8,022 nucleotides of DNA. Source: Methanoculleus marisnigri (GTDB lineage: Archaea > Halobacteriota > Methanomicrobia > Methanomicrobiales > Methanoculleaceae). Below are positions 1-5,158 of the stretch, piece after piece. The stretch lies in NCBI GenBank assembly GCA_002503885.1, contig DASQ01000060.1, forward strand, positions 1 through 8,022, written 5' to 3'. The notes beneath the pieces were generated by a model. It had not been told where the DNA came from, searched no databases, and was given only the letters and a program-made list of their open reading frames with translations. A program made the translations under genes and the position numbers. Numbering within the stretch: the first letter of the stretch is position 1; each line of letters starts with the position of its first letter.

Positions 1-150
1 AGGCTGTACGTCATAGGTCAGGATGATGCAGAAGATGCCGAGCTTGTTCCAGTACGGTTTTGCCTTGCCCTGTTTGAGGAGCAGGCGGGCCCGTGCTTGC
101 GTGGTCGGCATCAACGGCGTCCTGTGCGTGTCCATAACGGGTACTCGCAT
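1..150 (-). CDS. IscB-like RRXRR-domain protein, N-terminal 50 residues (partial, runs off left edge)
   Basis: Reading the minus strand from the ATG at 150-148 gives 50 uninterrupted codons up to the window edge. The peptide starts MRVPVMDTHRTPLMP, continues with TTQARARLLLKQGKAK (residues 16-31) and then PYWNKLGIFCIIL. This is the pattern of the RRXRR (PF14239) N-terminus: a VxVxDxxxxPLMP strand, a P/T-x-x-ARxLLxxGKA helix with the arginines, and a second short strand. RRXRR is the first domain of IscB and its relatives IsrB and IshB. IscB goes on to a RuvC domain split by a bridge helix and HNH, and acts as an omega-RNA-guided DNA endonuclease carried by IS200/IS605-type elements. The start is supported by GGGAGGAG eight bases upstream; a second Met at codon 6 is less well placed. 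Whether RuvC and HNH follow, or the gene is broken, cannot be seen. The IscB-family call is strong; nuclease activity is inference. Confidence 0.85.
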   Translation of the reverse strand, partial: MRVPVMDTHRTPLMPTTQARARLLLKQGKAKPYWNKLGIFCIILTYDVQP

Positions 151-158
151 GAGATTAT

Positions 159-168
159 CTCCTCCCGG
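159..168 (-). promoter_or_regulatory. Ribosome binding site of the IscB-like gene, inside small hairpins
   Basis: On the minus strand CCGGGAGGAG (168-159) carries a strong Shine-Dalgarno core eight bases before the ATG at 150, which fixes the start codon. Its 5' part forms the 3' arm of a CCCGG/CCGGG hairpin (178-164). Its last bases can pair in GAGA-TAA-TCTC (161-151), so translation may be damped by structure. Confidence 0.65.
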
Positions 169-355
169 TCGAGCCGGGGTTGCAGTTCCCTTCGGAGTTG
201 CGAGATAGGCTTAGTACCTTGAAGGATACGTCGGGTTCGGCGTGCCCGGAAGAGGGCAGAGCCAGGGAAACACTCTGCCGTTCTTGTAGCCCGTAACGCT
301 GCTGCAATTTCTTGCCTCCTGGTCTACTGTTTGGTCCCGCGTAGCCGTTTGCAGG

Positions 356-375
356 CCCCCGGTTTTAACCGGGGG
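356..375 (-). repeat. Perfect inverted repeat, probable left-end hairpin of the IscB element
   Basis: CCCCCGGT (minus 375-368) and ACCGGGGG (363-356) flank a four-base TAAA loop, giving an uninterrupted 8-bp GC-rich stem. On the minus strand it is preceded by TCAACTA. Subterminal hairpins next to a cleavage site are typical of IS200/IS605-type ends, which carry IscB genes, so this is probably near the left boundary of a mobile element. The right end and any target sequence copy lie outside the window. Confidence 0.55.
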
Positions 376-425
376 TAGTTGACGCGAATCTTCTGTGTGA
401 TCTCGATGATGCCCGGTGTTCCGAT

Positions 426-443
426 CGGGCCATATCCGGCCCG
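426..443. repeat. GC-rich inverted repeat downstream of the epimerase gene
   Basis: CGGGCC (426-431) and GGCCCG (438-443) form a 6-bp stem with a six-base loop, about 80 bases past the epimerase stop codon on the minus strand. No U-run follows on either strand, so it is not a convincing terminator. Between 399 and 520 I see nothing else that I can name. Confidence 0.3.
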
Positions 444-520
444 GACCCGGTGATGAACGGCCTGCTGTAATTCCCTTGAAAGTGTATCGCTTCTGGCCCC
501 GGGAGAGTGGGCGCGCGCCT

Positions 521-1453
521 CTACCCGAGCATGGCACGGACCGCCGTGCGCACGCTCTCTTCCGAGGCGGTCCCGCACCGCCAGCCGAGATTCTCGATCT
601 TTTTAACCGAGAGTTGCATCCTCGGCACATCGCCGACCCAGCCGCGTGCACCGCCGGTGAACCGGTAGCGGACACCGGAGAGCCCCATCTCTTCTGCGAC
701 GATGTCGGCGATGGCGACGACGTCAATCCAGTCTTCAGAGCCGATATTGAAGGTGTTCACCGGGTCGTGCGAGTGTTCGATCCCGAACTGCACGGCGCGG
801 ACGCACTCCCCAACCTCCAGGTACGATTTTGTCTGCCTGCCGTCGCCGAGGATCTCGAGTTCGTGCGGGTTCTCACGGAGTTTCCGGATGAAGTCGGAGA
901 TGACGCCGTGGCCGCTCCGCTCGCCGATGATGTTTGCGAACCGGTAGACCCAGGACGTCATCTCAAACGAGTGGCAGTACGACGATATCAGCGCCTCGCA
1001 GGCGAGTTTCGTCGCACCGTAGACGGATATCGGTTCGAGCGGAGTATAGGTCTCCGGCGTCGGGATGACGGCCGCATCCCCATAGACGGTCGAGGTCGAG
1101 GTGAAGACGAGTTCCGGCACACCGTGCGCCCGCATCGCCTCAAGAACCCGGTGCGTGACGACGATGTTGTTCCTTATCTGTGAGTCCGGGGTCACGGCGC
1201 TCTGCCGGACATCGGGGTCTGCGGCGATGTGGTAGACCCGATCGGCGCCCTTGAAGTGCTCCTGCCAGCCGTCATCGAGCAGGTTCTGCCTGATGAAGGT
1301 GACCTGCCCGCTCGCCGTATGCTGAGCGAGGTTCCTTTCAGTGCCCGCACTGCAGTCATCGATGACCAGCACGTCGTCTCCAGCTGCGACCAGAGCGTCG
1401 ACGACGTGCGAACCGATGAAGCCGGCACCCCCCGTTACGATACAGAACATCAT
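521..1453 (-). CDS. NAD-dependent epimerase/dehydratase (extended SDR, UDP-glucose 4-epimerase-like)
   Basis: A 310-residue extended short-chain dehydrogenase, the usual length for the family, likely to interconvert a nucleotide sugar in the cytoplasm. Visible motifs are the NAD-binding TGGAGFIGSH (residues 7-16), the acidic end of the second strand (ID at 31-32), the HIAADPDVR loop (75-83), the active-site FTSTSTVYG segment (117-125) and the catalytic pair Y145xxxK149 in ISVYGATK. RFANIIG (171-177) and the GWVGDVP substrate-side motif (271-277) match archaeal GalE-like epimerases. Two Met codons open the frame; the first, at 1453, has GGGAGGGAG eight bases upstream and is preferred. The gene diverges from the DUF368 gene and lies just upstream of the IscB-like gene on the same strand. 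The exact sugar cannot be read from the sequence; GalE, a UDP-GlcNAc epimerase or a related 4-epimerase are all possible. Confidence 0.88.
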   Translation of the reverse strand: MMFCIVTGGAGFIGSHVVDALVAAGDDVLVIDDCSAGTERNLAQHTASGQVTFIRQNLLDDGWQEHFKGADRVYHIAADPDVRQSAVTPDSQIRNNIVVTHRVLEAMRAHGVPELVFTSTSTVYGDAAVIPTPETYTPLEPISVYGATKLACEALISSYCHSFEMTSWVYRFANIIGERSGHGVISDFIRKLRENPHELEILGDGRQTKSYLEVGECVRAVQFGIEHSHDPVNTFNIGSEDWIDVVAIADIVAEEMGLSGVRYRFTGGARGWVGDVPRMQLSVKKIENLGWRCGTASEESVRTAVRAMLG

Positions 1454-1502
1454 AGTGTAATCTCCCTCCCATGCTATAGGATTTACTTATCGACGGAGCT
1501 GG

Positions 1503-1538
1503 AAAAGCCCCCCTTAATCGGTCCGCGAGGGGGTTTTT
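1503..1538 (+). terminator. Terminator-like hairpin with T-run, no obvious upstream gene
   Basis: AAAAGCCCCC (1503-1512) pairs with GGGGGTTTTT (1529-1538) through nine Watson-Crick pairs and one G-T wobble. Within the loop TCG (1518-1520) can pair with CGA (1526-1528). On the plus strand the 3' arm ends in five T. The nearest plus-strand gene starts downstream and the minus-strand epimerase also starts away from it, so it terminates nothing visible. It may close an unannotated short transcript or be the relic of a lost gene or insertion. Confidence 0.4.
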
Positions 1539-1566
1539 GCTAGTTCCACCGTGAGTCTTCATACGA

Positions 1567-1612
1567 GCTGCCTCCGTGCTCTTCTGAAGAGATCGGTGAT
1601 GCGGCAGCACGG
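1567..1612. repeat. Branched inverted repeat with two competing pairings
   Basis: GCTGCC (1567-1572) can pair with GGCAGC (1603-1608), while the neighbouring CCGTGCT (1574-1580) can pair with AGCACGG (1606-1612). The two pairings share 1606-1608 and exclude each other. An inner hairpin, CTCTT with AAGAG (1579-1583 with 1587-1591), can form inside the first. The strand of any transcript is unknown, and no known riboswitch was recognised. Confidence 0.35.
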
Positions 1613-1667
1613 GGAAAGGTTAATGCCCGCATATGGTTTATTTCTCGATCCGGTAGTTTACTCCGGG

Positions 1668-1680
1668 GCATATTTTACCT
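1668..1680 (+). promoter_or_regulatory. Possible TATA box for the DUF368 transcription unit
   Basis: GCATATTTTACCT has an archaeal TATA-like core (TATTTTA, 1671-1677) preceded by a GC-rich stretch with a small hairpin. A start about 25 bases downstream, near 1700, would place the GAGGAG motif and the TTG at 1722 correctly. The match is moderate and no transcript data are available. Confidence 0.35.
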
Positions 1681-1721
1681 GATTACCTCCAACATATGAA
1701 GAATCAAGAGGAGTTGTCTAA

Positions 1722-1937
1722 TTGAGAGAGGCATGCATCCGTTGCAGGACCGGCCGGTCTTTGATCGCCGCTGCAAAACAGACCGTGCAGGAATCCTTTG
1801 CACCCACGCAGGTGTCCCCGCGGCCCGGCGGCGATAGAGCCCCCATACAGACCCGGGCATCCGGGCACGACCACACCGGCGCCGGCATCACCCCGGCAAC
1901 CGTGTTCATCGATACCTGCTCCGGAGCCGGGCCATGA
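1722..1937 (+). CDS. Possible small ORF of 71 residues, TTG start, coupled to the DUF368 gene
   Basis: An open frame starts with TTG, eight bases after an AGAGGAG motif, and ends in a TGA that overlaps the ATG of the DUF368 gene (ATGA, 1934-1937), the arrangement of translationally coupled genes. The product would have CxxC at residues 5-8 and a low-complexity tail rich in Gly, Pro, Thr and Ala, with no membrane segment or known domain. By hand count 51 of 70 codons end in G or C, suggestive but not decisive in GC-rich DNA. I do not recognise a family. It could equally be untranslated leader, in which case the DUF368 gene simply has a long 5' region. Confidence 0.3.
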   Translation: MREACIRCRTGRSLIAAAKQTVQESFAPTQVSPRPGGDRAPIQTRASGHDHTGAGITPATVFIDTCSGAGP

Positions 1938-2800
1938 GCCCGGGCCTCCGCGAACACGCCGGGATCTACCTGCGGGGTCTGATGATGGGAGCCTGCGACA
2001 TCGTCCCCGGCGTCTCGGGGGGGACGATCGCCCTCATCACCGGGATCTACGAGCGGCTGGTCGGTGCTATCGGCAGCGTCGACCCGGCTTCGGCAAAACA
2101 CCTCGCGAAGGGCGACCTGGAGTCTTTCCGGGCAGACCTCGAGAGGATCGATCTCCCATTCCTCGTCGTCCTCATTGCCGGGATCGGTACTGCCTTCCTT
2201 CTGATGTCGCGGGTGATCCTCTCCCTCCTCGCCAACCACGCGGTAGAGACCTACTCCTTCTTCCTCGGCCTCATCCTCGCCTCTGCAGTCGCCATATTCC
2301 TTGAGATCCGCTCCCCGGGCGCGGCCACCCTTGGGTACCTCGCCGTCGGGACCGGCGCCGGGTTCCTCATCGGAGGGCTCGGGCACCTCGACGTCGGCCA
2401 CTCTCTGCCGGTCCTCTTCCTCACCGGGATGGCGGCGCTCTGTGCCATGATCCTCCCCGGGATCTCGGGGGCCTACATAACCCTCGTCCTCAACCAGTAC
2501 GAGTTCATGCTTGCGGCGCTCCGGGCCCTCTCCCTCCCCGAGATCTTCGCCTATGTTGCCGGCGGTGTTGCGGGCCTCCTCCTCTTCACGAAGGCCCTCA
2601 AGTACCTCTTAAAGACGTATCCGGGAGCGATGCTCGCCCTGCTCACCGGGCTGATGCTCGGCTCGGCGAGGATGCTCTGGGAAAAAGGCGCCGCAGCCGG
2701 GGATATGGTTGCCGGCGGCTGGGTCTTCTTCCTTGCCGGCCTCATCGTCGTCGGCGCGGTAGAGTACTCGAAGAGGCGCTATCAGGGCAGCGGGGCCTGA
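1934..2800 (+). CDS. DUF368 family membrane protein (PopT-like polyprenyl-phosphate translocase)
   Basis: A 288-residue polytopic membrane protein with the DUF368 (PF04018) signature twice: VPGVSGGTIALITGIYERL (24-42) and a weaker second copy LPGISGAYITLVLNQYE (174-190), as expected of an internally duplicated transporter. About eight hydrophobic segments are visible, for example near 76-100, 106-123, 131-149, 159-176, 203-220, 231-246 and 260-275. A charged loop lies between the first motif and the next segment (about residues 50-74). Bacterial DUF368 proteins (PopT) return undecaprenyl phosphate across the membrane; in an archaeon the likely cargo is dolichyl-type phosphate used for glycoprotein assembly, which is inference. 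The ATG at 1934 follows GGAG by seven bases and gives a family-typical N-terminus. The divergent epimerase fits a glycan role. Confidence 0.88.
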   Translation: MSPGLREHAGIYLRGLMMGACDIVPGVSGGTIALITGIYERLVGAIGSVDPASAKHLAKGDLESFRADLERIDLPFLVVLIAGIGTAFLLMSRVILSLLANHAVETYSFFLGLILASAVAIFLEIRSPGAATLGYLAVGTGAGFLIGGLGHLDVGHSLPVLFLTGMAALCAMILPGISGAYITLVLNQYEFMLAALRALSLPEIFAYVAGGVAGLLLFTKALKYLLKTYPGAMLALLTGLMLGSARMLWEKGAAAGDMVAGGWVFFLAGLIVVGAVEYSKRRYQGSGA

Positions 2801-2866
2801 TCCCCCCTCCCCTTCGAGACGATCCGAAAACTTACTTCCACCCGAAGGTGCAACGAGATATACATC

Positions 2867-3739
2867 ATGTTTATCGGCATCGACCACGGCACTACCGCGA
2901 TGCGCTTCTCCACCGGTGAAGCGGAGTTCAAGATCTCCCGCGAAGACGCCAGGCACTTCTCGGCCGGTGATCTTGCCCGCCTCTCCCCTCTCGACGAGAT
3001 CGAGGGTATCGCCGTCTGCTACTCGATGGGCGACGGCATCTCGGCCATCACCGATATCGGGAAGGTTGAAGGCCGGGGCGTCATCTCCCGGGAGGGTGCC
3101 GGCAAGCACATCGGCGGCGGCACCCGGGTCTACGACGAGATCAGAGAGAGCGGTCTTCCCGCCGTCGTCATCCCCGGATTGCACCGTGCATCACCGACCG
3201 ATCCGCGGTTCAAGGCCTACTCCCACCAGGCGAGCCCCGAGAAGATCGGGATCCTGTATGAGGTCTCCCATGACCTCGGGGGCGACATCGTGGTCTGTGA
3301 CGCGAGCTCGAACACCGTCACCCTCCTGGTGACCGGCGGCCGGATCACCGGTGCATTTGATGCCTGCATCTTCGCACCCGGCACCCGGCATGGTGCTCTC
3401 GATGTGGATGCCATCCGCCGGATCGACCGGGGCGAATCCACGGCGAACGATGCCTTCCTCCACGCGGGCGTGGACCACTCGTTGCCTCCGGAACTCAGGA
3501 TAGAGACGATGGCCATGTTTGCCGCGATGGAATGCGCCTCCATGCTTCTGATAAATCCCGGCGCAAAGGTCGCCCTCGCCGGCTCCATGGCACCTGCCAT
3601 TGCACCGGGGGTGGAGGTGCTCCTCTCGCGGGAGGTCGCCGTCTACGACGAGTGGTGTGCGTCCCGGGGACTCGCCAGGATCGCTCGCGATGTCTTCTCG
3701 GGAGCGACCGGGATCCTCGGGCTCGCGGTGGAGCGGTAG
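2867..3739 (+). CDS. Methanogenesis marker protein 12 (ASKHA-fold, DUF1464/butyrate-kinase-like)
   Basis: A 290-residue soluble protein with an actin/sugar kinase ATPase layout. The N-terminal phosphate-1 loop is FIGIDHGTTAMRF (2-14), a central DASSNTVTLLV (145-155) resembles phosphate 2, and ALAGSMAPA (237-245) resembles the adenosine motif. The segments AVCYSMGDGISAITDIG (49-65) and APGTRHGALDVDAIRRID (170-187) look typical of the methanogen-restricted family known as methanogenesis marker 12, related to archaeal DUF1464 putative butyrate kinases. Family members are found in methanogens and their biochemical role is not known to me. The ATG at 2867 has only a weak GAG-type ribosome binding site, and an AAAACTTA element (2827-2834) may be its TATA box, so a short-leader transcript separate from the DUF368 gene is possible. 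Placing it in the ASKHA fold is confident; kinase activity is not shown. Confidence 0.8.
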   Translation: MFIGIDHGTTAMRFSTGEAEFKISREDARHFSAGDLARLSPLDEIEGIAVCYSMGDGISAITDIGKVEGRGVISREGAGKHIGGGTRVYDEIRESGLPAVVIPGLHRASPTDPRFKAYSHQASPEKIGILYEVSHDLGGDIVVCDASSNTVTLLVTGGRITGAFDACIFAPGTRHGALDVDAIRRIDRGESTANDAFLHAGVDHSLPPELRIETMAMFAAMECASMLLINPGAKVALAGSMAPAIAPGVEVLLSREVAVYDEWCASRGLARIARDVFSGATGILGLAVER

Positions 3740-3770
3740 CCCCCGCCCGGGCGCCCTTCCCATTTCGTAC

Positions 3771-3780
3771 TCTTTTATCT
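3771..3780 (+). promoter_or_regulatory. Probable TATA box of the hexuloisomerase gene
   Basis: TCTTTTATCT lies about 45-55 bases before the preferred GTG start at 3824 and about 32 bases past the preceding stop. A start about 25 bases downstream, near 3800, would leave a short leader containing GAGGAG (3807-3812). Confidence 0.45.
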
Positions 3781-3823
3781 GGTGCCGGGTAGTATAGTGG
3801 ACTAAAGAGGAGTGACCAGAAGC

Positions 3824-4441
3824 GTGCAGCCGGAATGCCCCAGTATCGCTGATCTCATGCTCCTGATGGCGTCAAGTCTCCAGGAGACGGCACGCGCCAT
3901 AAATCCGGAGAATGCAGGTCAGTTTCTCGATGAGATCCTCAACGCGAAACGGATCTACCTTGCCGGCGCCGGACGCTCGGGCCTTGTTGCCAGAGCATTC
4001 GCCCAGCGGCTGATGCATCTTGGGTTTGAGAGTTACGTCATCGGTGAGACCATCACGCCCGCGTTCGGGCCGGGAGACGTGCTCGTTGCCTTCTCGGGTT
4101 CGGGAGAGACCCAGTCTGTCATGGACGTCTGTGAGACCGCCCGGGAGATCGGGGGGAAGATCTGCCTCATCACATCAACACCCAACTCGCATATCGGGCG
4201 CATGGCCGACTGCATTGTTGAGATCGGGAATAACCCGCACAAGGACCCGGATATCCCGCGTGACTATGAGATCCGCCAGCTCACCGGGCAGTACAGGTCG
4301 GTCTCCGGATCCTTCGCCCCTCTCGGGACACTCTTTGAGACCGCAGCGCTGGTGTTTTCCGACGCGATCGTCTCCGCCCTGATGGAAGTGAAGCACTGCA
4401 CGATCGAGGAGATCAAGGGCCGCCTCGCCAACGTTCAGTGA
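3824..4441 (+). CDS. hxlB: 6-phospho-3-hexuloisomerase (PHI, SIS domain)
   Basis: Isomerises 3-hexulose 6-phosphate and fructose 6-phosphate. In archaea lacking the oxidative pentose phosphate pathway this works in reverse, with hexulose-phosphate synthase, to supply ribulose 5-phosphate. The 205-residue protein is a single SIS domain: YLAGAGRSGLVARAFAQRLM (45-64) forms the first sugar-phosphate loop, AFSGSGETQS (89-98) the second, and FAPLGTLFETAALVFSDAI (164-182) matches the PHI-specific helix with its conserved Glu at 172. The start is ambiguous. GTG at 3812 overlaps the GAGGAG ribosome binding site, whereas the in-frame GTG at 3824 has it 11 bases upstream and is preferred; the two differ by four residues. 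No hexulose-phosphate synthase gene is seen here; in many methanogens it is fused to formaldehyde-activating enzyme elsewhere. The gene is followed by its own intergenic gap before por. Confidence 0.9.
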   Translation: MQPECPSIADLMLLMASSLQETARAINPENAGQFLDEILNAKRIYLAGAGRSGLVARAFAQRLMHLGFESYVIGETITPAFGPGDVLVAFSGSGETQSVMDVCETAREIGGKICLITSTPNSHIGRMADCIVEIGNNPHKDPDIPRDYEIRQLTGQYRSVSGSFAPLGTLFETAALVFSDAIVSALMEVKHCTIEEIKGRLANVQ

Positions 4442-4526
4442 GCGGGGTATCCCGGCAACCCCTGTTCGAACTCTTTGTAGCCACGCCGGGCGATTGTATT
4501 TAAGACGTCTGCGGGGCAATGGGTGT

Positions 4527-4569
4527 TCCGGCACGCTCGCGGCTCCGGGGGGTCTTGCCGTGTGCCGGA
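4527..4569. repeat. Inverted repeat abutting the por promoter
   Basis: TCCGGCAC (4527-4534) and GTGCCGGA (4562-4569) are perfect 8-base inverted repeats, with a nested CGGC/GCCG pairing (4540-4543 with 4557-4560). The 3' arm ends one base before the por TATA box, over the BRE position. It could be an operator. It could also be a terminator stem for the upstream isomerase transcript, since the AT-rich stretch follows directly. Confidence 0.45.
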
Positions 4570-4570
4570 G

Positions 4571-4582
4571 TATTTATATTAT
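4571..4582 (+). promoter_or_regulatory. TATA box of the porGDAB operon
   Basis: TATTTATATTAT is the best archaeal TATA match in the window, about 40 bases before the porG start. Expected initiation about 25 bases downstream, near 4600, leaves a leader of only about a dozen bases, so the message would be nearly leaderless. A weaker TATTTAA (4497-4503) lies upstream. Confidence 0.6.
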
Positions 4583-4612
4583 TAATCATTAAGATTTAAA
4601 GGGGGTTTTTGT

Positions 4613-5158
4613 TTGAGAGAGTTACGCATTCATGGCAGGGGTGGTCAGGGTTCCGTGACCGCCGCCGAACTCATTGCTTTCGCAGCATTTGAGGGCGGTG
4701 TGTTTTCCCAGGCATTCCCGGCTTTCGGGGTGGAACGGCGGGGTGCCCCGGTTCAGGCGTTCGTCCGTTTCAGTGACGAGAAGATCCGGCTGCGCAGCCA
4801 GGTGTATGAGCCCGACTACATCATCGTGCAGGACCCGACCCTGATCGGGGATGTAGACGTCTTTAAGGGCATGGAAGCAGGCGGTATCGCCATCGTCAAC
4901 ACCGAGAAGCCCGACTTCGATGCCAGGGTCCCGGAGGGCGTGAAGATCTACACCATCGATGCGACCACCATCGCGCTCGAAGAACTTGGTGTGCCCATCA
5001 CCAATACAACCCTGATGGGCGCTTTCGCCGCAGCCACCGGCGAGATCCAGCTGGAACCTCTGGAACACGCACTGCGGAACCGGTTCTCCGGAAGCATGGC
5101 CGACAAAAACGTCAAGGCAGCAGAGCGCGCATATAATCTGGCTGGAGGTACCGCGTAA
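4613..5158 (+). CDS. porG: Pyruvate:ferredoxin oxidoreductase, gamma subunit
   Basis: The 181-residue gamma subunit of the anabolic pyruvate synthase, which carboxylates acetyl-CoA to pyruvate using reduced ferredoxin in the cytoplasm. The N-terminus RELRIHGRGGQGSVTAAELIA (2-22) carries the family GRGGQGxVTAAE loop, FPAFGVERRGAPVQAFVR (35-52) is the second conserved block, and TNTTLMGAFAAATG (130-143) is the third. Length is normal for a stand-alone gamma subunit. The start codon is TTG, preceded seven bases upstream by GGGGG, an unusual ribosome binding site; no other start fits the conserved N-terminus. The stop codon overlaps the porD start by one base (TAATG). Gene order gamma-delta-alpha-beta is the usual archaeal arrangement. 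The set could in principle be another 2-oxoacid oxidoreductase, but the alpha subunit argues for pyruvate. Confidence 0.93.
   Translation: MRELRIHGRGGQGSVTAAELIAFAAFEGGVFSQAFPAFGVERRGAPVQAFVRFSDEKIRLRSQVYEPDYIIVQDPTLIGDVDVFKGMEAGGIAIVNTEKPDFDARVPEGVKIYTIDATTIALEELGVPITNTTLMGAFAAATGEIQLEPLEHALRNRFSGSMADKNVKAAERAYNLAGGTA

Larger units (their letters stand above)
151..398 (-). ncRNA. Candidate omega RNA (HEARO-type) leader of the IscB-like gene
   Basis: The leader between the upstream epimerase stop and the IscB-like start has no recognisable protein but much secondary structure when read on the minus strand. From 5' to 3' I see: TCAACTACC (382-374); a strong stem-loop, CCCCCGGT with loop TAAA and ACCGGGGG (375-356); a possible long-range pairing of CTGCAA (354-349) with TTGCAG (307-302); a GCAA-GAAA-TTGC hairpin (315-304); GGCAGAG paired with CTCTGCC (279-273 with 261-255); and CCCGG paired with CCGGG (178-174 with 168-164) just before the ribosome binding site. 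IscB guide RNAs lie directly 5' of iscB, with the guide at their 5' end and a scaffold of about 200 nt, which fits this position, strand and length. Both ends are estimates. The assignment rests on position and structure, not on a covariance-model hit. Confidence 0.6.
1454..1721. other. Structured intergenic region between divergent genes
   Basis: No convincing conserved gene lies here. It contains, in order, a weak AT-rich segment that may be the epimerase promoter (1473-1492), a terminator-like hairpin (1503-1538), a branched inverted repeat (1567-1612), a small hairpin (1650-1666) and a TATA-like sequence (1671-1677). These are listed separately where support allows. Confidence 0.5.

Noticed and set aside
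23..208. Open frame on the plus strand over the left edge
   Set aside because: It is antisense to the RRXRR-domain frame, which has recognisable family residues and a ribosome binding site; this one has neither.
211..726. Minus-strand frames (also 324-578) crossing the epimerase 3' end and the IscB leader
   Set aside because: They overlap the end of the epimerase in another frame and run through the hairpins of the leader; Arg/Pro/Gly-rich composition typical of shadow frames in GC-rich DNA.
416..1183. 255-residue plus-strand frame opposite the epimerase
   Set aside because: Complement of a gene with full SDR motifs; no family likeness and no ribosome binding site seen.
1718..2401. 227-residue minus-strand frame opposite the DUF368 gene
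   Set aside because: Asp/Glu/Gly-rich mirror of a membrane protein gene; the DUF368 signatures lie on the other strand.
3783..3806. tRNA-like 5' sequence (GCCGGGTAGTATAGTGGAC) before hxlB, a possible tRNA remnant or attachment site
   Set aside because: It resembles an acceptor and D-arm start, but no anticodon arm, T-arm (GGTTCRA) or matching acceptor strand follows; probably chance.
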